Part shown: positions 1 to 15,590 of the stretch, piece by piece
Layout: every line of letters begins with the position of its first letter
Position numbering within the stretch: the stretch's first letter is position 1
Assembly: GCA_029582155.1 (NCBI GenBank)
Contig: CM055898.1
Coordinates: 28,392,745-28,456,744, forward strand
Direction of reading: 5' to 3'
DNA from: Panopea generosa
Lineage: Eukaryota; Mollusca; Bivalvia; Adapedonta; Hiatellidae
Length of the DNA: 64,000 bases
Notes under the pieces: model-generated
What the model was told of the DNA's origin: nothing
Database searches by the model: none
What the model saw: only the letters and a program-made list of their open reading frames with translations
Translations under genes and position numbers: made by a program

Positions 1-934
1 GAAACATATATTAGTAATGAACTTAACTAAACATCTATTAGATATGAACTGAAATGAAGCACCGACAGAAGAAGCTGCACAGAAACATATATTAGTTATG
101 AACTTAACTGAAGCACCGACAGAAGACGCGGCACAGAGACATATATTAGTTATGAACAGAACTAAAGCACTGACAGAAGACACGGCACAGAAACATATAT
201 AAGTTATTAGTTATGATCTTAACTGAAGCACCGACACAAGACGCGACACGAAAACATATATTAGTTATGAACTTAACTAAAGCACCAACAGAAGACGCGG
301 CACAGAAACATATATTAGTTATTAGTTATGAACTTAACTAAAGCACTGACACAAGACACGGCACAAAAACATATATTAGTTATGAACGTAACTGAAACAC
401 CGACAGAAGATGCGGCACAGAAACATATATTACTTATGAACTTAACTGAAGCACCGACAGAAGACGCGGCACAGAAACATATATTAGTAATGAACTTAAC
501 TGAAGCACCGACAGAAGACGAGGCACAGAAACATATATAAGTTATTAGTTATGATCTTAACTAAAGCACTGACACAAGACGCGCAACGAAAACATATATT
601 AGTTATGAACTTACTAAAGCACCAACAGAAGACGCGGCACAGAAACATATATTAGTTATTAGTTATGAACTTAACTAAAGCACTGACACATGACGCAGCA
701 CAAAAACATATATTAGTTATGAACGTAACTGAAGCACAGACAGAAGATGCGGCACAGAAACATATATTAGTTATGAACTTAACTAAAGCACGGACAGAAG
801 ATGCGGCACAGAAATATATATTAATAATGAACTTAACTGAAGCACCGACAGAAGACGCGGCACAGAAACATATATTAGTAATGAACTTAACTGAAGCACC
901 GACAGAAGATGCGGCCCAGAAACATATATTAGTA

Positions 935-961
935 ATGAACTTAACTAAACATATATTAGTT
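935..961 (+). repeat. Example of the 27-bp half-unit (MNLTKHILV)
   Basis: This copy reads MNLTKHILV, exactly half of the 54-bp unit. The nine codons between MNLT and KHILV (EAPTEDAAQ) are missing, so the frame is preserved. The same half-unit recurs many times in the array, for example near 1189, 1318, 1459, 2344, 3112, 4105 and 18590, always between full units. A single ancestral deletion spread by unequal exchange is the simplest explanation. Confidence 0.9.
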
Positions 962-3900
962 ATGAACTTAACTAAAGCACGCCAGAAGATGCGGAACAGA
1001 AACATATATAAGTAATGAACTTTACTGAAGCACCGACAGAAGACGCGGCACAGAAACATATATTAGTAATGAACTTAACTGAAGCACCGACAGAAGACGC
1101 GGCACAGAAACATATATTAGTTATGAACTTAACTGAAGCACCAACAGAAGACGTGGCACAGAAACATATATTAGTAATGAACTTAACCAAACATATATTA
1201 GTTATGAACTTAACTGAAGCACCGACAGAAGACGCGGCACAGAAACATATATTAGTAATGAACTTAACTGAAGCACCGATAAAAAATGCGGAACAGAAAC
1301 ATATATTAGTAATGAACTTAACTAAACATATATTAGTTATGAACTTAACTGAAGCACCGACAGAAGACGCGGCACAGAAACATATATTAGTAATGAACTT
1401 AACTAAAGCACCAACAGAAGACGCGGCACAGAAACATATATTAGTAATGAACTTAACTAAACATATATTAGTTATGAACTTAACTGAAGTACCGACAGAA
1501 GACGCAGCACAGAAACATATATTAGTAATGAACTTAACTGAAGCACCTACAAAAAATGCAGAACAGAAACATATATTAGTAATACAATTAACTGAAGCAC
1601 CCACAGAAGACGCTGCACAGAAAATTATATTAGTAATGAACTTAACTAAACATATAATAGTTATGAACTTAACTGAAGCACCGACAGAAGACGCGGCACA
1701 GAAACATATATTAGTAATGAACTTAACTGAAGCACCGACAGAACACGCGGCACAGAAACATATATTAGTAATAAACTTAACTGAAGCACTGACAGGAGAC
1801 GCGGCACAGGAACATATATTAGTTATGAACTTAACTGAAGCACCGACAGAAGACGCGGCACAGAAACATATATTAGTAATGAACTGAACTAAACATATAT
1901 TAGTTATGAACTTAACTGAAGCACCGACAGAAGACGCGGCACAGAAACATATAATAGTAATGAACTTAACTGAAGCACCGACAGAACACGCGGCACAGAA
2001 ACATATATTAGTAATGAACTTAACTGAAGCACTGACAGGAGACGCGGCACAGGAACATATATTAGTTATGAACTTAACTGAAGCACCGACAGAAGACGCG
2101 GCCCAAAAACATATATTAGTTATTAGTTATGAACGTAACTAAAGCACCGACAGAAGACGCGGCACAGAAACATATATTTGTAATGAACTTATCTAAACAT
2201 ATATTAGTTATGAACTTAACTAAAGCACTGACAGAAGATGCGGCACAGAAACATATATTAGTAATGAACTTAACTGAAGCACCGACAGAAGACGCGGCAC
2301 AGAAACATATATTAGTAATGAACTGAACTAAACATATATTAGTAATGAACTTAACTAAACATATATTAGTTATGAACTTAACTGAAGCACCGACAGAAAA
2401 CGCGGCACAGAAACATATATTAGTAATGAACTTAACTGAAGCACTGACAGAAGACGCGGCACAGAAACTTTATTAATAATTAACTTAACTGAAGCACTGA
2501 CAGAAGACGCGGCACAGAAACATATATTAATTATAAACTTAACTGAAGCATCGACAAAAGATGCGGCAAAGAAACATATATTAGTTATGATCTGAACTGA
2601 AGCACCGATAGAAGACGCGGCGCAGAAACATATATTAGTAATGAACTGAACTAAACATATATTAGTAATGAACTTAACTGAAGAAACGACAGAAGACGCG
2701 GCACAGAAACATATATTAGTTATGAACTTAACTGAAGCACCGACAGAAGACGCGGCACAGAAACATATATTAGTAATGAACTTAACTAAAGCACCGGTAG
2801 AAGACTCGGCACGGGAAAATATATTAGTAATAAACTCAACTGAAGCACCGACAGAAGACGCGGCACGGAAACATATATTAGCTATGAACTTAACTGAAGC
2901 ACCGACAGAAGACGCGGCACAGAAACATATATTAGTTATGAGTTATGAACTTAACTGAAGCACCGACAGAAGATGCGGCACAGAAACATATATTAGTAAT
3001 GAACTTAACTGAAGCACCGACAGAAGACGCAGCACAGAAACATAAATTAGTAATAAACTTAACTGAAGCACCGACAGAAGACGCGGCACAGAAACATATA
3101 TTAGTAATGAACTTAACTAAACATACATTAGTTATGAACTTAACTGAAGCACCGACAGAAGACGCAGCACAGAAACATATATTAGTTATGAACTTAACTG
3201 AAGCACCGACAGAAGACGCGGCACAGAAACATATATTAGTAATGAACTTAACTGAAGCACCGACAGGAGACGTGGCACAGAAACATATATTAGTAATGAA
3301 CTTAACTGAAGCACCGACAGGAGACGCGGCACAGAAACATATATTAGTTATGAACTTAACTGAAGCACCGACAAAAGACGCGGCACAGAAACATATATTA
3401 GTAATGAACTTAACCGAAGAACCAACAGAAGACGCGGCACAGAAACATATATTAGTATGAACTTAACTGAAGCACCGACAGAAGACGCGACACAGAAACA
3501 TATATTAGTTATTAGTTATGATCTTAACTAAAGCACCGACACATGACGCGGCACGAAAACATATATTAGTTATAAACTTAACTAAAGCACCGACAGAAGA
3601 CGCGGCACAGAAACATATATTAGTTATTAGTTATGAACTTAACTAAAGCACCGACACAAGATGCGGCACGGAAACATATATTAGTTATGAACATAACTGA
3701 AGCACCGACAGAAGAAGCGACACAGAAACATATATTAGTTATAAACTAAACTGAAGCACCGACAGAAGAAGTGGCAGAGAAACATATATTAGTTATGAAC
3801 TTAACTAAAGCACCGACAGAAGACGCGGCACAGAAACATATATTAGTTATGAACTTAACTGAAGCACCAACAGAAGACGCGGCACAGAAACATATATTAG

Positions 3901-5319
3901 TAATAAACTTAACTAAACATATATTAGTTATGAACTTAACTGAAGCACCGACAGAAGACGCGGCACAGAAACATATATTAGTAATGAACTTAACAGAAGC
4001 ACCGACAGAAGACGCGGCACAGAAACATATATTAGTAATAAACTTAACTGAAGCACCGACAGAAGACGCAGCACAGAAACATATATTAGTAATGAACTTA
4101 ACTAAACATATATTAGTTATGAACTTAACTGAAGCACCGACAGAAGACACAGCACAGAAACATATATTAGTAATGAACTTAACTGAAGCACCGACAGGAG
4201 ACGCGGCACAGAAACATATATTAGTAATAAATTTAACTGAAGCACCGACAGGAGACGCGGCACAGAAACATATATTAGTTATGAACTTAACTGAAGCACC
4301 GACAGAAGACGCGGCACAGAAAATTATATTAGCAATGAACTTAACTAAAGAACCGACAGAAGACGCGGCACAGGAACATATATTAGTATGAACTTAACTG
4401 AAGCACCGACAGAAAACGCGGCACAGGAACATATATTAGTTATGAACTTAACTGAAGCACCGACAGAAGACGCGGCACAGAAACATAAATTAGTAATGAA
4501 CTTAACTGAAGCACCGACAGAAGACGCGGCACAGAAACATATATTATTTATGAACTTAACTAAAGCACCGACAGAAGACGTGGCACAGAAACATATATTA
4601 GTTATGAACTTAACTGAAGCACCGACAGAAGACGCGGCACAGAAACATCAATTAGTTACGAACTTAACTAAAGCACCGACAGAAGACACGGCACAGAAAC
4701 ATACATTAGTTATTAGTTATAAACTGAACTGAAGCACCGACAGAAGACGCGGCACAGAAACATATATCAGTTATGAACTTAACTGAAGCACCGACAGGAG
4801 ACGCGGCACAGAAACATATATTAGTTATGAATTTAACTGAAGCACCGATAGGAGACGCGGCACAGAAACATATATTAGTAATAAACTTAACTGAAGCACC
4901 GGCAGAAGATGCGGCACGGGAACATATATTAGTAATGAACTTAACTGAAGCACCGACAGAAGACGCGGCACAGAAACATATATTAGCTATGAACTTAACT
5001 GAAGTACCGACAGAAGACGCGGCACAGAAACATATATTAGTTATGAGTTATGAGTTATGAACTTAACTAAAGCACCGACAGAAGACGCGGCACAGAAACA
5101 TATATTAGTAATGAACTTAACTGAAGCACCGACAGAAGACGCGGCACAGAAACATATATTAGCTATAAACTTAACTGAAGCACCGACAGAAGACGTGGCA
5201 CAGAAACATATATTAGTTATGAGTTATGAACTTAACTAAAGCATCGACAGAAGACGCGGCACAGAAACATATATTAGTAATGAACTTAACTGAAGCACCG
5301 ACAGAAGACGCGGCACAGA

Positions 5320-6840
5320 AACATAAATTAGTAATAAACTTAACTGAAGCACCGACAGAGGACGCGGCACAGAAACATATATTAGTAATGAACTTAACTA
5401 AACATACATTAGTTATGAACTGAACTGAAGAACCGACAGAAGACGCAGCACAGAAACATATATTAGTTATGAACTTAACTGAAGCACCGACAGGAGATGC
5501 GGCACAGAAACATATATTAGTAATGAACTTAACTGAAGCACCGACAGGAGACGCGGCACAGAAACATATATTAGTTATGAACTTAACTGAAGCACCGACA
5601 GAAGACGCGGCACAGAAACATATATTAGTAATGAACTTAACTGAAGAACCGACAGAAGACGCGGCACAGAAACATATATTAGTATGAACTTAACTGAAGC
5701 ACCGACAGAAGACGCGGCACAGAAACATATATTAGTTATGAACTTAACTGAAGCACCGACAGAAGACGCGGCACAGAAACATATATTAGTAATGAACTTA
5801 ACAAGAACCAACAGAAGACACGTCACAGGAACATATATTCGTATGAACTTAACTAAAGCATCGACAGAAGATGCGGCACAGGAACATATATTAGTTATGA
5901 ACTTAACTGAAGCACTGACAGAAGACGCGGCACAGAAACATAAATTAGTAATGAATTTAACTGAAGCACCGACAGAAGACGCGGCACAGAAACATATATT
6001 AGTAACAGACTTAACTGAAGCACCGACAGAAGACGCGGCACAGAAACATATATTAGTTATGAACTTAACTGAAGCACCGACAAAAGACGCGGCACAGAAA
6101 CATATATTAGTAATGAACTGAACTGAAGCACCGACAGAAGACGCGGCACAGAAACATATATTAGTTATGAACTTAACTGAAGCACCGACAGAAGACGCAG
6201 CACAGAAACATATATTAGTTATGAACTTAACTAAAGCACCGACACAAGACGCGGCACGAAAACATATATTAGTTATAAACTTAACTAAAGCACCGACAGA
6301 AGACGCGGCACAGAAACATATATTAGTAATAAACTTAACTGAAGCACCGACAGAAGACTCGGCACAGAAACATATATTAGTAATGAACTTAACTGAAGCA
6401 CTGACAGAAGACGCGGCACAGAAACATCAATTAGTTACGAACTTAACTAAAGCACTGACAGAAGACGCGGCACAGAAACATACATTAGTTATTAGTTATG
6501 AACTTAACTAAAGCACCGACACAAGACGCGGCACGGAAACATATATTAGTTATGAACTTAACTGAAACACCGACAGAAGACGCGGCACAGAAACATATAT
6601 TAGTAATGAACTTAACTGAAGCACCGACAGAAGACGCGGCACAGAAACATATATTAGCTATGAACTGAACTGAAGCACCGACAGAAGACGCGGCACAGAA
6701 ACATATATTAGTTATGAGTTATGAACTTAACTAAAGCACCGACAGAAGACGCGGCACAGAAACATATATTAGTAATGAACTTAACTGAAGCACCGACAGA
6801 AGACGCGGCACAGAAACATATATTAGTAATAAACTTAACT
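5320..6840 (+). repeat. Satellite block duplicated 10,271 bp downstream
   Basis: This 1.5-kb stretch of satellite recurs almost unchanged at about 15,591-17,111. The match includes rare private variants such as the run reading RTNRRHVTGTYIR and a unit reading LVTDLTEAP. It ends near 6,841/17,112, where 'gaagcaccgacaagag' is replaced by 'aaagcaccgacagaag'. Much of it is also related, at an offset of 1,935 bp, to about 7,785-9,080. Confidence 0.85.
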
Positions 6841-9486
6841 GAAGCACCGACAAGAGATGCGGCACAGAAACATATATTAGTTATGAACTTAACTGAAGCA
6901 CCGACAGAAGACGCGGCACAGAAACATATATTAGTAATGAACTTAACTGAAGAACCGACAGAAGACGCGGCACAGAAACATATATTAGTATGAACTGAAC
7001 TGAAGCACCGACAGAAGACGCGGCACAGGAACATATATTAGTTATGAACTTAACTGAAGCACCGACAGAAGACGCGGCACAGAAACATATATTAGTAATG
7101 AACTTAACTGAAGATCCAACAGAAGACGCGGCACAGAAACATATATTAGTATGAACTTAACTGAAGCACCGACAGAAGACGCGGCACAGGAACATATATA
7201 AGTTATGAACTTAACTGAAGCATCGACAGAAGACGCGGCACAGAAACATAAATTAGTAATGAACTTAACTGAAGCACCGACAGAAGACGCGGCACAGAAA
7301 CATATATTAGTTATGAACTTAACTGAAGCACCGACAGAAGACGCGGCACAGAAACATATATAAGTAATGAACTTAACTGAAGCACCGACAGAAGACGCGG
7401 CACAGAAACATTTATTAGTTATGAGTTATGAACTTAACTAAAGCACCGACACAAGACGCAGCACGGAAACATATATTAGTTATGAACTTAACTAAAGCAC
7501 CGATAGAAGACGCGGCACAGAAACAAATATTAGTAATGAACTAAACTAAACATATATTACTTATGAACTTAACTGAAGCACAGACAGAAAACGCGGGATA
7601 GAAACATATATTAGTAATGAACTGAACTGAAGCACCGACTGAAGACGTGGCACAGAAACATATATTAGTTATGAACTTAACTAAAGCACCGACAGAAGTG
7701 GTGGCACAGAAACATATATTAGTTATGAACTTAACTGAAGAACCAACAGAAGACACGTCACAGGAACATATATTCGTATGAACTTAACTAAAGCACCGAC
7801 AGAACATGCGGCACAGGAACATATATTAGTTATGAACTTAACTGAAGCACTGACAGAAGACGCGGCACAGAAACATAAATTAGTAATGAATTTAACTGAA
7901 GCACAGACAGAAGACGCGGCACAGAAACATATATTAGTAACAGACTTAACTGAAGCACCGACAGAAGACGCGGCACAGAAACATATATTAGTTATGAACT
8001 TAACTGAAGCTCCGACAAAAGACGCGGCACAGAAACATATATTAGTAATGAACTGAACTGAAGCACCGACAGAAGACGCGGCACAGAAACATATATTAGT
8101 TATGAACTTAACTGAAGCACCGACAGAAGACGCGGCACAGAAACATATATTAGTTATGAACTTAACTAAAGCACCGACACAAGACGCGGCACGAAAACAT
8201 ATATTAGTTATAAATTTAACTAAAGCACCGACAGATGACGCGGCACAGAAACATATATTAGTAATAAACTTAACTGAAGCACCGACAGAAGACTCGGCAC
8301 AGAAACATATATTAGTAATGAACTTAACTGAAGCACCGACAGAAGACGCGGCACAGAAACATCAATTAGTTACGAACTTAACTAAAGCACTGACAGAAGA
8401 CGCGGCACAGAAACATACATTAGTTATTAGTTATGAACTTAACTAAAGCACCGACACAAGACGCGGCACGGAAACATATATTAGTTATGAACTTAACTGA
8501 AACACCGACAGAAGACGCGGCACAGAAACATATATTAGTAATGAACTTAACTGAAGCACCGACAGAAGACGCGGCACAGAAACATATATTAGCTATGAAC
8601 TGAACTGAAGCACCGACAGAAGACGCGGCACAGAAACATATATTAGTTATGAGTTATGAACTTAACTAAAGCACCGACAGAAGACGCGGCACAGAAACAT
8701 ATATTAGTAATGAACTTAACTGAAGCACCGACAGAAGACGCGGCACAGAAACATATATTAGTAATAAACTTAACTGAAGCACCGACAAGAGATGCGGCAC
8801 AGAAACATATATTAGTTATGAACTTAACTGAAGCACCGACAGAAGACGCGGCACAGAAACATATATTAGTAATGAACTTAACTGAAGAACCAACAGAAGA
8901 CGCGGCACAGAAACATATATTAGTATGAACTGAACTGAAGCACCGACAGAAGACGCGGCACAGGAACATATATTAGTTATGAACTTAACTGAAGCACCGA
9001 CAGAAGACGCGGCACAGAAACATATATTAGTAATGAACTTAACTGAAGATCCAACAGAAGACGCGGCACAGAAACATATATTAGTATGAACTTAACTGAA
9101 GCACCGACAGAAGACGCGGCACAGGAACATATATTAGTTATGAACTTAACTGAAGCACCGACAGAAGACGCGGCACAGAAACATATATTAGTTATGAACT
9201 TAACTGAAGCACAGACAGAAGACGCGGCACAGAAACATATATTAGTTATGAACTTAACTGAAGCACCGACAGAAGACCGACAGAAGACGCGGCACAGAAA
9301 CATATATAAGTAATGAACTTAACTGAAGCACCGACAGAAGACGCGGCACAGAAACATTTATTAGTTATGAGTTATGAACTTAACTAAAGCACCGACACAA
9401 GACGCGGCACGGAAACATATATTAGTTATGAACTTAACTAAAGCACTGATAGAAGACGCGGCACAGAAACAAATATTAGTAATGAA

Positions 9487-9774
9487 CTAAACTAAACATA
9501 TATTACTTATGAACTTAACTGAAGCACAGACAGAAGACGCGGGACAGAAACATATATTAGTAATGAACTGAACTGAAGCACCGACTGAAGACGTGGCACA
9601 GAAACATATATTAGTTATGAACTTAACTAAAGCACCGACAGAAGTGGTGGCACAGAAACATATATTAGTAATGAACTTAAATAAACATATATTAGTAATG
9701 AACTGAACTGAAGCACCGACAGAAGACGTGGCACAGAAACAAATATTAGTTATGAAATGAACTGAAGCACCCAC
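9487..9774 (+). repeat. Satellite block duplicated at +816 bp
   Basis: This run of variant units, which includes a 'gaagtggtggca' unit and 'aacttaaataaacat' half-unit, recurs at 10,303-10,590 with the same encoded sequence on the minus strand. It is the shortest higher-order period I could recognise in the array. Confidence 0.8.
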
Positions 9775-11499
9775 ATAAGACGCGGCACAGAAACATATAT
9801 TAGTAATGAACTTAACTGAAGATCCAACAGAAGACGCGGCACAGAAACATATATTAGTATGAACTTAACTGAAGCACCGACAGAAGACGCGGCACAGGAA
9901 CATATATTAGTTATGAACTTAACTGAAGCACCGACAGAAGACGCGGCACAGAAACATAAATTAGTAATGAACTTAACTGAAGCACCGACAGAAGACGCGG
10001 CACAGAAACATATATTAGTTATGAACTTAACTGAAGCACCGACAGAAGACGCGGCACAGAAACATATATTAGTTATGAACTTAACTGAAGCACCGACAGA
10101 AGACGCGGCACAGAAACATATATAAGTAATGAACTTAACTGAAGCACCGACAGAAGACGCGGCACAGAAACATTTATTAGTTATGAGTTATGAACTTAAC
10201 TAAAGCACCGACACAAGACGCGGCACGGAAACATATATTAGTTATGAACTTAACTAAAGCACCGATAGAAGACGCGGCACAGAAACAAATATTAGTAATG
10301 AACTAAACTAAACATATATTACTTATGAACTTAACTGAAGCACAGACAGAAGACGCGGGACAGAAACATATATTAGTAATGAACTGAACTGAAGCACCGA
10401 CTGAAGACGTGGCACAGAAACATATATTAGTTATGAACTTAACTAAAGCACCGACAGAAGTGGTGGCACAGAAACATATATTAGTAATGAACTTAAATAA
10501 ACATATATTAGTAATGAACTGAACTGAAGCACCGACAGAAGACGTGGCACAGAAACAAATATTAGTTATGAAATGAACTGAAGCACCCACATAAGACGCG
10601 GCACAGAAACATATATTAGTAATGAAATTAACTGATGCACCGACAGAAGACGCGGCACAGAAACATATATTAGTTATGAACTTAACTGAAGCACCGACAG
10701 AAGACGCGGCACAGAAACATATATTAGTTATGAACTTAACTGAAGCACCGACAAAAGACGCGGCACAGAAACATATATTATTTATGACCTTAACTAAAGC
10801 ACCGATAGAAGACGCGGCACAGAAACATATATTAGTAATGAACTGAACTAAACATATATTAGTTAGGAACTTAACTGAAGCACCGACAGAAGAAGCAGCA
10901 CAGAAACATATATTAGCAATGAAATTAACTAAAGCACTGACAGAAGACGCGGCACAGAAACATATATTAGTTATGAACTTAACTGAAGCACCGACAGAAG
11001 ACTCGGCACAAAAACATATATTAGTAATGAACTGAACTGAAGCACCGACAGAAGACGCGGCACAGAAACATATATTAGTTATGAACTTAACTGAAGCACC
11101 GATAGGAGACGCGGCACAGAAACATATATTAGTAATAAACTTAACTAAAGCACAGGCAGAAGACGCGGCACGGGAACATATATTAGTAATGAACTGAACT
11201 GAAGCACCGACAGAAGACGCGGCACGGAAACATAAATTAGCTATGAACTTAACTGAAGCACCGACAGAAGATGCGGCACAGAAACATATATTAGTTATGA
11301 GTTATGAACTTAACTAAAGCACTGACACAAGACGCGGCACGGAAACATATATTAGTTATGAACTGAACTGAAGCAACGACAGAAGACGCGGCACAGAAAC
11401 ATATATTAGTAATGAACGTAACTGAAGCGCCGACAGAAGACGCGGCACAGAAACATATATTAGTTATGAACTTAACTGAAGCACCGACAGGAGACGCGG

Positions 11500-12700
11500 C
11501 ACAGAAACATATATTAGTTATGAACTTAACTGAAGCACCGATAGGAGACGCGGCACAGAAACATATATTAGTAATAAACTTAACTGAAGCACCGGCAGAA
11601 GACGCGGCATGGGAACATATATTAGTAATGAACTTAACTGAAGCACCAACAGAAGAAGCGGCACGGAAACATATATTAGCTATGAACTTAACTGAAGCAC
11701 TGACAGAAGACACGGCACAGAAACATATATTAGTTATGAGTTATGAACTTAACTTAAAGCACCGACAGAAGATGCGGCACAGAAACATATATTAGTAATG
11801 AACTTAACTGAAGCACCGACAGGAGACGCGGCACAGAAACATATATTAGTAATAAACTTAACTGAAGCACCGACAGGAGACGCGGCAAAGAAACATATAT
11901 TAGTAATGAACTTAACTGAAGCACCGACAGGAGACGCGGCACAGAAACATATATTAGTTATGAACTTAACTGAAGCACCGACAGAAGACGCGGCACAGAA
12001 ACATATATAGTAATGAACTTAACTGAAGAACCAACAGAAGACGCGGCACAGAAACATATATTAGTATGAACTTATCTGAAGCACCGACAGAAGACGCGGC
12101 TCAGGAACATATATTAATTATGAACTTAACTGAAGCACCGACAGAAGACGCGGCACAGAAACATATATTAGTAATGAACTTAACTGAAGAACCTACAGAA
12201 GACGCAGCACAGAAACATATATTAGTATGAACTTAACTGAAGCACCGACAGAAGACGCGGCACAGGAACATATATTAGTTATGAACTTAACTGAAGCGCC
12301 GACAGAAGACGCGGACAGAAACATATATTAGTTATGAACTTAACTGAAGCACCGACAGAAGACGCGGCACAGAAACATATATTAGTTATGAACTTAACTG
12401 AAGCACCGACAGAAGAGGCGGCACAGAAACATATATAAGTAATGAACTTAACTGAAGCACCGACAGAAGACGCGGCACAGAAACATATATTAGTTATGAG
12501 TTATGAACTTAACTAAAGCACCGACACAAGACGCGGCACGGAAACATATATTAGTTATGAACTTAACTAAAGCACCGACAGAAGACGCGGCACAGAAAAA
12601 TATATTAGTAATGAACTTAACTAAACATATATTTGTTATGAACTTAACTGAAGCACTGACAGAAGACGCGGCACAGAAACATATATTAGTAATGAAATAA
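11500..12700 (+). repeat. Satellite block duplicated at +1,906/1,907 bp
   Basis: The order of variant units here recurs at about 13,410-14,607. The offset steps from 1,906 to 1,907 because one copy lacks a single T near 12,007 ('catatatagtaa' against 'catatattagtaa'). That deletion closes the frame in the first copy only, so the duplication postdates the shared variants and the deletion is newer. Confidence 0.8.
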
Positions 12701-14339
12701 ACTGAACTGCCGACAGAAGACGAGGCACAGAAACATATATTAGTTATGAACTTAACTGAAGCACCGACAGAAGACGCAGCACAGAAACATATATTAGTAA
12801 TGAACTTAACTGAAGCACCGACAGAAGACGTGGCACAGAAACATATATAAGTAATAAACTTAACTGAAGCACCGACAGAAGACACGGCACAGAAACATAT
12901 ATTAGTTATGAATTTAACTGAAGTTATGAACTTAACTGAAGCACCGACAGAAGACGCGGCACAGAAACATATATTAGTAATGAACTTAACTGAAACACCG
13001 ACAGAAGACGCGGCACAGAAACATATATTAGTTATGAAATTAACTGAAGCACCGACAGAAGACGCGGCACAGAAACATATATTAGTTATGAACTTAACTG
13101 AAGCACCGACAGAAGACAAGGCACAGAAACATATATTAGTTATGAACTTAACTAAAGCACCGACAGAAGACGCAGCACAGAAACATATATTAGTTATGAA
13201 CTGAACTAAAGCACCGACAGACGACGCGACACAGAAACATATATTAGTTATTAGTTATGATCTTAACTAAAGCACCGACACAAGACGCGGCACGAAAACA
13301 TATATTAGTTATAAACTTAACTAAAGCACCGACAGAAGACGCGGCACAGAAACATATATTAGTTATTACTTATGAACTTAACTGAAGCACCGACAGAAGA
13401 AGCGACACAGAAACATATATTAGTTATGAACTTAACTGAAGCACCGATAGGAGACGCGGCACAGAAACATATATTAGTAATAAACTTAACTGAAGCACCG
13501 GCAGAAGACGCGGCATGGGAACATATATTAGTAATGAACTTAACTGAAGCACCAACAGAAGAAGCGGCACGGAAACATATATTAGCTATGAACTTAACTG
13601 AAGCACCGACAGAAGACGCGGCACAGAAACATATATTAGTTATGAGTTATGAACTTAACTTAAAGCACCGACAGAAGATGCGGCACAGAAACATATATTA
13701 GTAATGAACTTAACTGAAGCACCGACAGGAGACGCGGCACAGAAACATATATTAGTAATAAACTTAACTGAAGCACCGACAGGAGACGCGGCAAAGAAAC
13801 ATATATTAGTAATGAACTTAACTGAAGCACCGACAGGAGACGCGGCACAGAAACATATATTAGTTATGAACTTAACTGAAGCACCGACAGAAGACGCGGC
13901 ACAGAAACATATATTAGTAATGAACTTAACTGAAGAACCAACAGAAGACGCGGCACAGAAACATATATTAGTATGAACTTATCTGAAGCACCGACAGAAG
14001 ACGCGGCTCAGGAACATATATTAATTATGAACTTAACTGAAGCACCGACAGAAGACGCGGCACAGAAACATATATTAGTAATGAACTTAACTGAAGAACC
14101 TACAGAAGACGCGGCACAGAAACATATATTAGTATGAACTTAACTGAAGCACCGACAGAAGACGCGGCACAGGAACATATATTAGTTATGAACTTAACTG
14201 AAGCACCGACAGAAGACGCGGACAGAAACATATATTAGTTATGAACTTAACTGAAGCACCGACAGAAGACGCGGCACAGAAACATATATTAGTTATGAAC
14301 TTAACTAAAGCACCGACAGAAGAGGCGGCACAGAAACAT

Positions 14340-15590
14340 ATATAAGTAATGAACTTAACTGAAGCACCGACAGAAGACGCGGCACAGAAACATATATTAG
14401 TTATGAGTTATGAACTTAACTAAAGCACCGACACAAGACGCGGCACGGAAACATATATTAGTTATGAACTTAACTAAAGCACCGACAGAAGACGAGGCAC
14501 AGAAAAATATATTAGTAATGAACTTAACTAAACATATATTTGTTATGAACTTAACTGAAGCACTGACAGAAGACGCGGCACAGAAACATATATTAGTAAT
14601 GAAATAAACTGAACTGCCGACAGAAGACGAGGCACAGAAACATATATTAGTTATGAACTTAACTGAAGCACCGACAGAAGACGCAGCACAGAAACATATA
14701 TTAGTTATGAAATGAACTGAAGCACCGACAGAAGACGCGGCACAGAAACATATATTAGTAATTAACTTAACTAAACATATATTAGTTATGAACCTAACTA
14801 AAGCACCGACAGAAGACACGGCACAGAAATATATATTAGTAATGAACTTAACTGAAGCACCGACAGAAGACGCGGCACAGAAACAAATATTAGTAATGAA
14901 CTAAACTAAACATATATAAGTTATGAACTTAACTGAAGCACAGACAGAAGACGCAGGACAGAAACATATATTAGTAATGAACTGAACTGAAGCACCGACA
15001 GAAGACGTGGCACAGAAACATATATTAGTTATAAACTTAACTAAAGCACCGACAGAAGAGGTGGCACAGAAACATATATTAGTAATGAACTGAACTAAAC
15101 ATATATTAGTTATGATCTTAACTGAAGCACCGACAGAAGACGCGGCACAGAAACATTGATTAGTAATGAACTTAACTAAACATATATTAGTTATGAACTT
15201 AACTGAAGCACCGACAGAAGACGCGGCACAGAAACATATATTAGTTATGAACTTAACTGAAGCACCGACAGAAGAGGCGGCACAGAAACATATATTAGTA
15301 ATGAACTGAACTAAACATATATTAGTTATGAACTTAACTGAAGCACCGACAGAAGACACGGCACAGAAACATATATTAGTTATGAACTTAACTAAAGCAC
15401 CAACAGAAGACGCAGCACAGAAACATATATTAGTTATGAACTGAACTAAAGCACCGACAGACGACGCGACACAGAAACATATATTAGTTATTAGTTATGA
15501 TCTTAACTAAAGCACCGACACAAGACGCGGCACGAAAACATATATTAGTTATAAACTTAACTAAAGCACCGACAGAAGACGCGGCACAGA
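14340..15590 (+). repeat. Satellite block duplicated at +2,805 bp
   Basis: Rare variants in this block (the start of the 14397-14819 segment and a unit reading KHWLV-like 'cattgattag') recur in the same order at about 17,145-18,395, an offset of 2,805 bp. The two copies flank the 15.59-17.11 kb block, which is itself shared with 5.32-6.84 kb, giving an A-B-A' layout. The copies diverge where 15,594 has 'cataaatt' and 18,399 has 'catatatt'. Confidence 0.85.

Noticed and set aside
1015..1887. 290-codon plus-strand frame as a repeat-protein gene
   Set aside because: It is just the longest stop-free run of the satellite; neighbouring units carry stops and shifts, and the opposite strand is equally open.
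12490..13119. 210-codon Cys-rich minus-strand frame
   Set aside because: It is the reverse reading of the same 54-bp units and is open because the unit length is a multiple of three.
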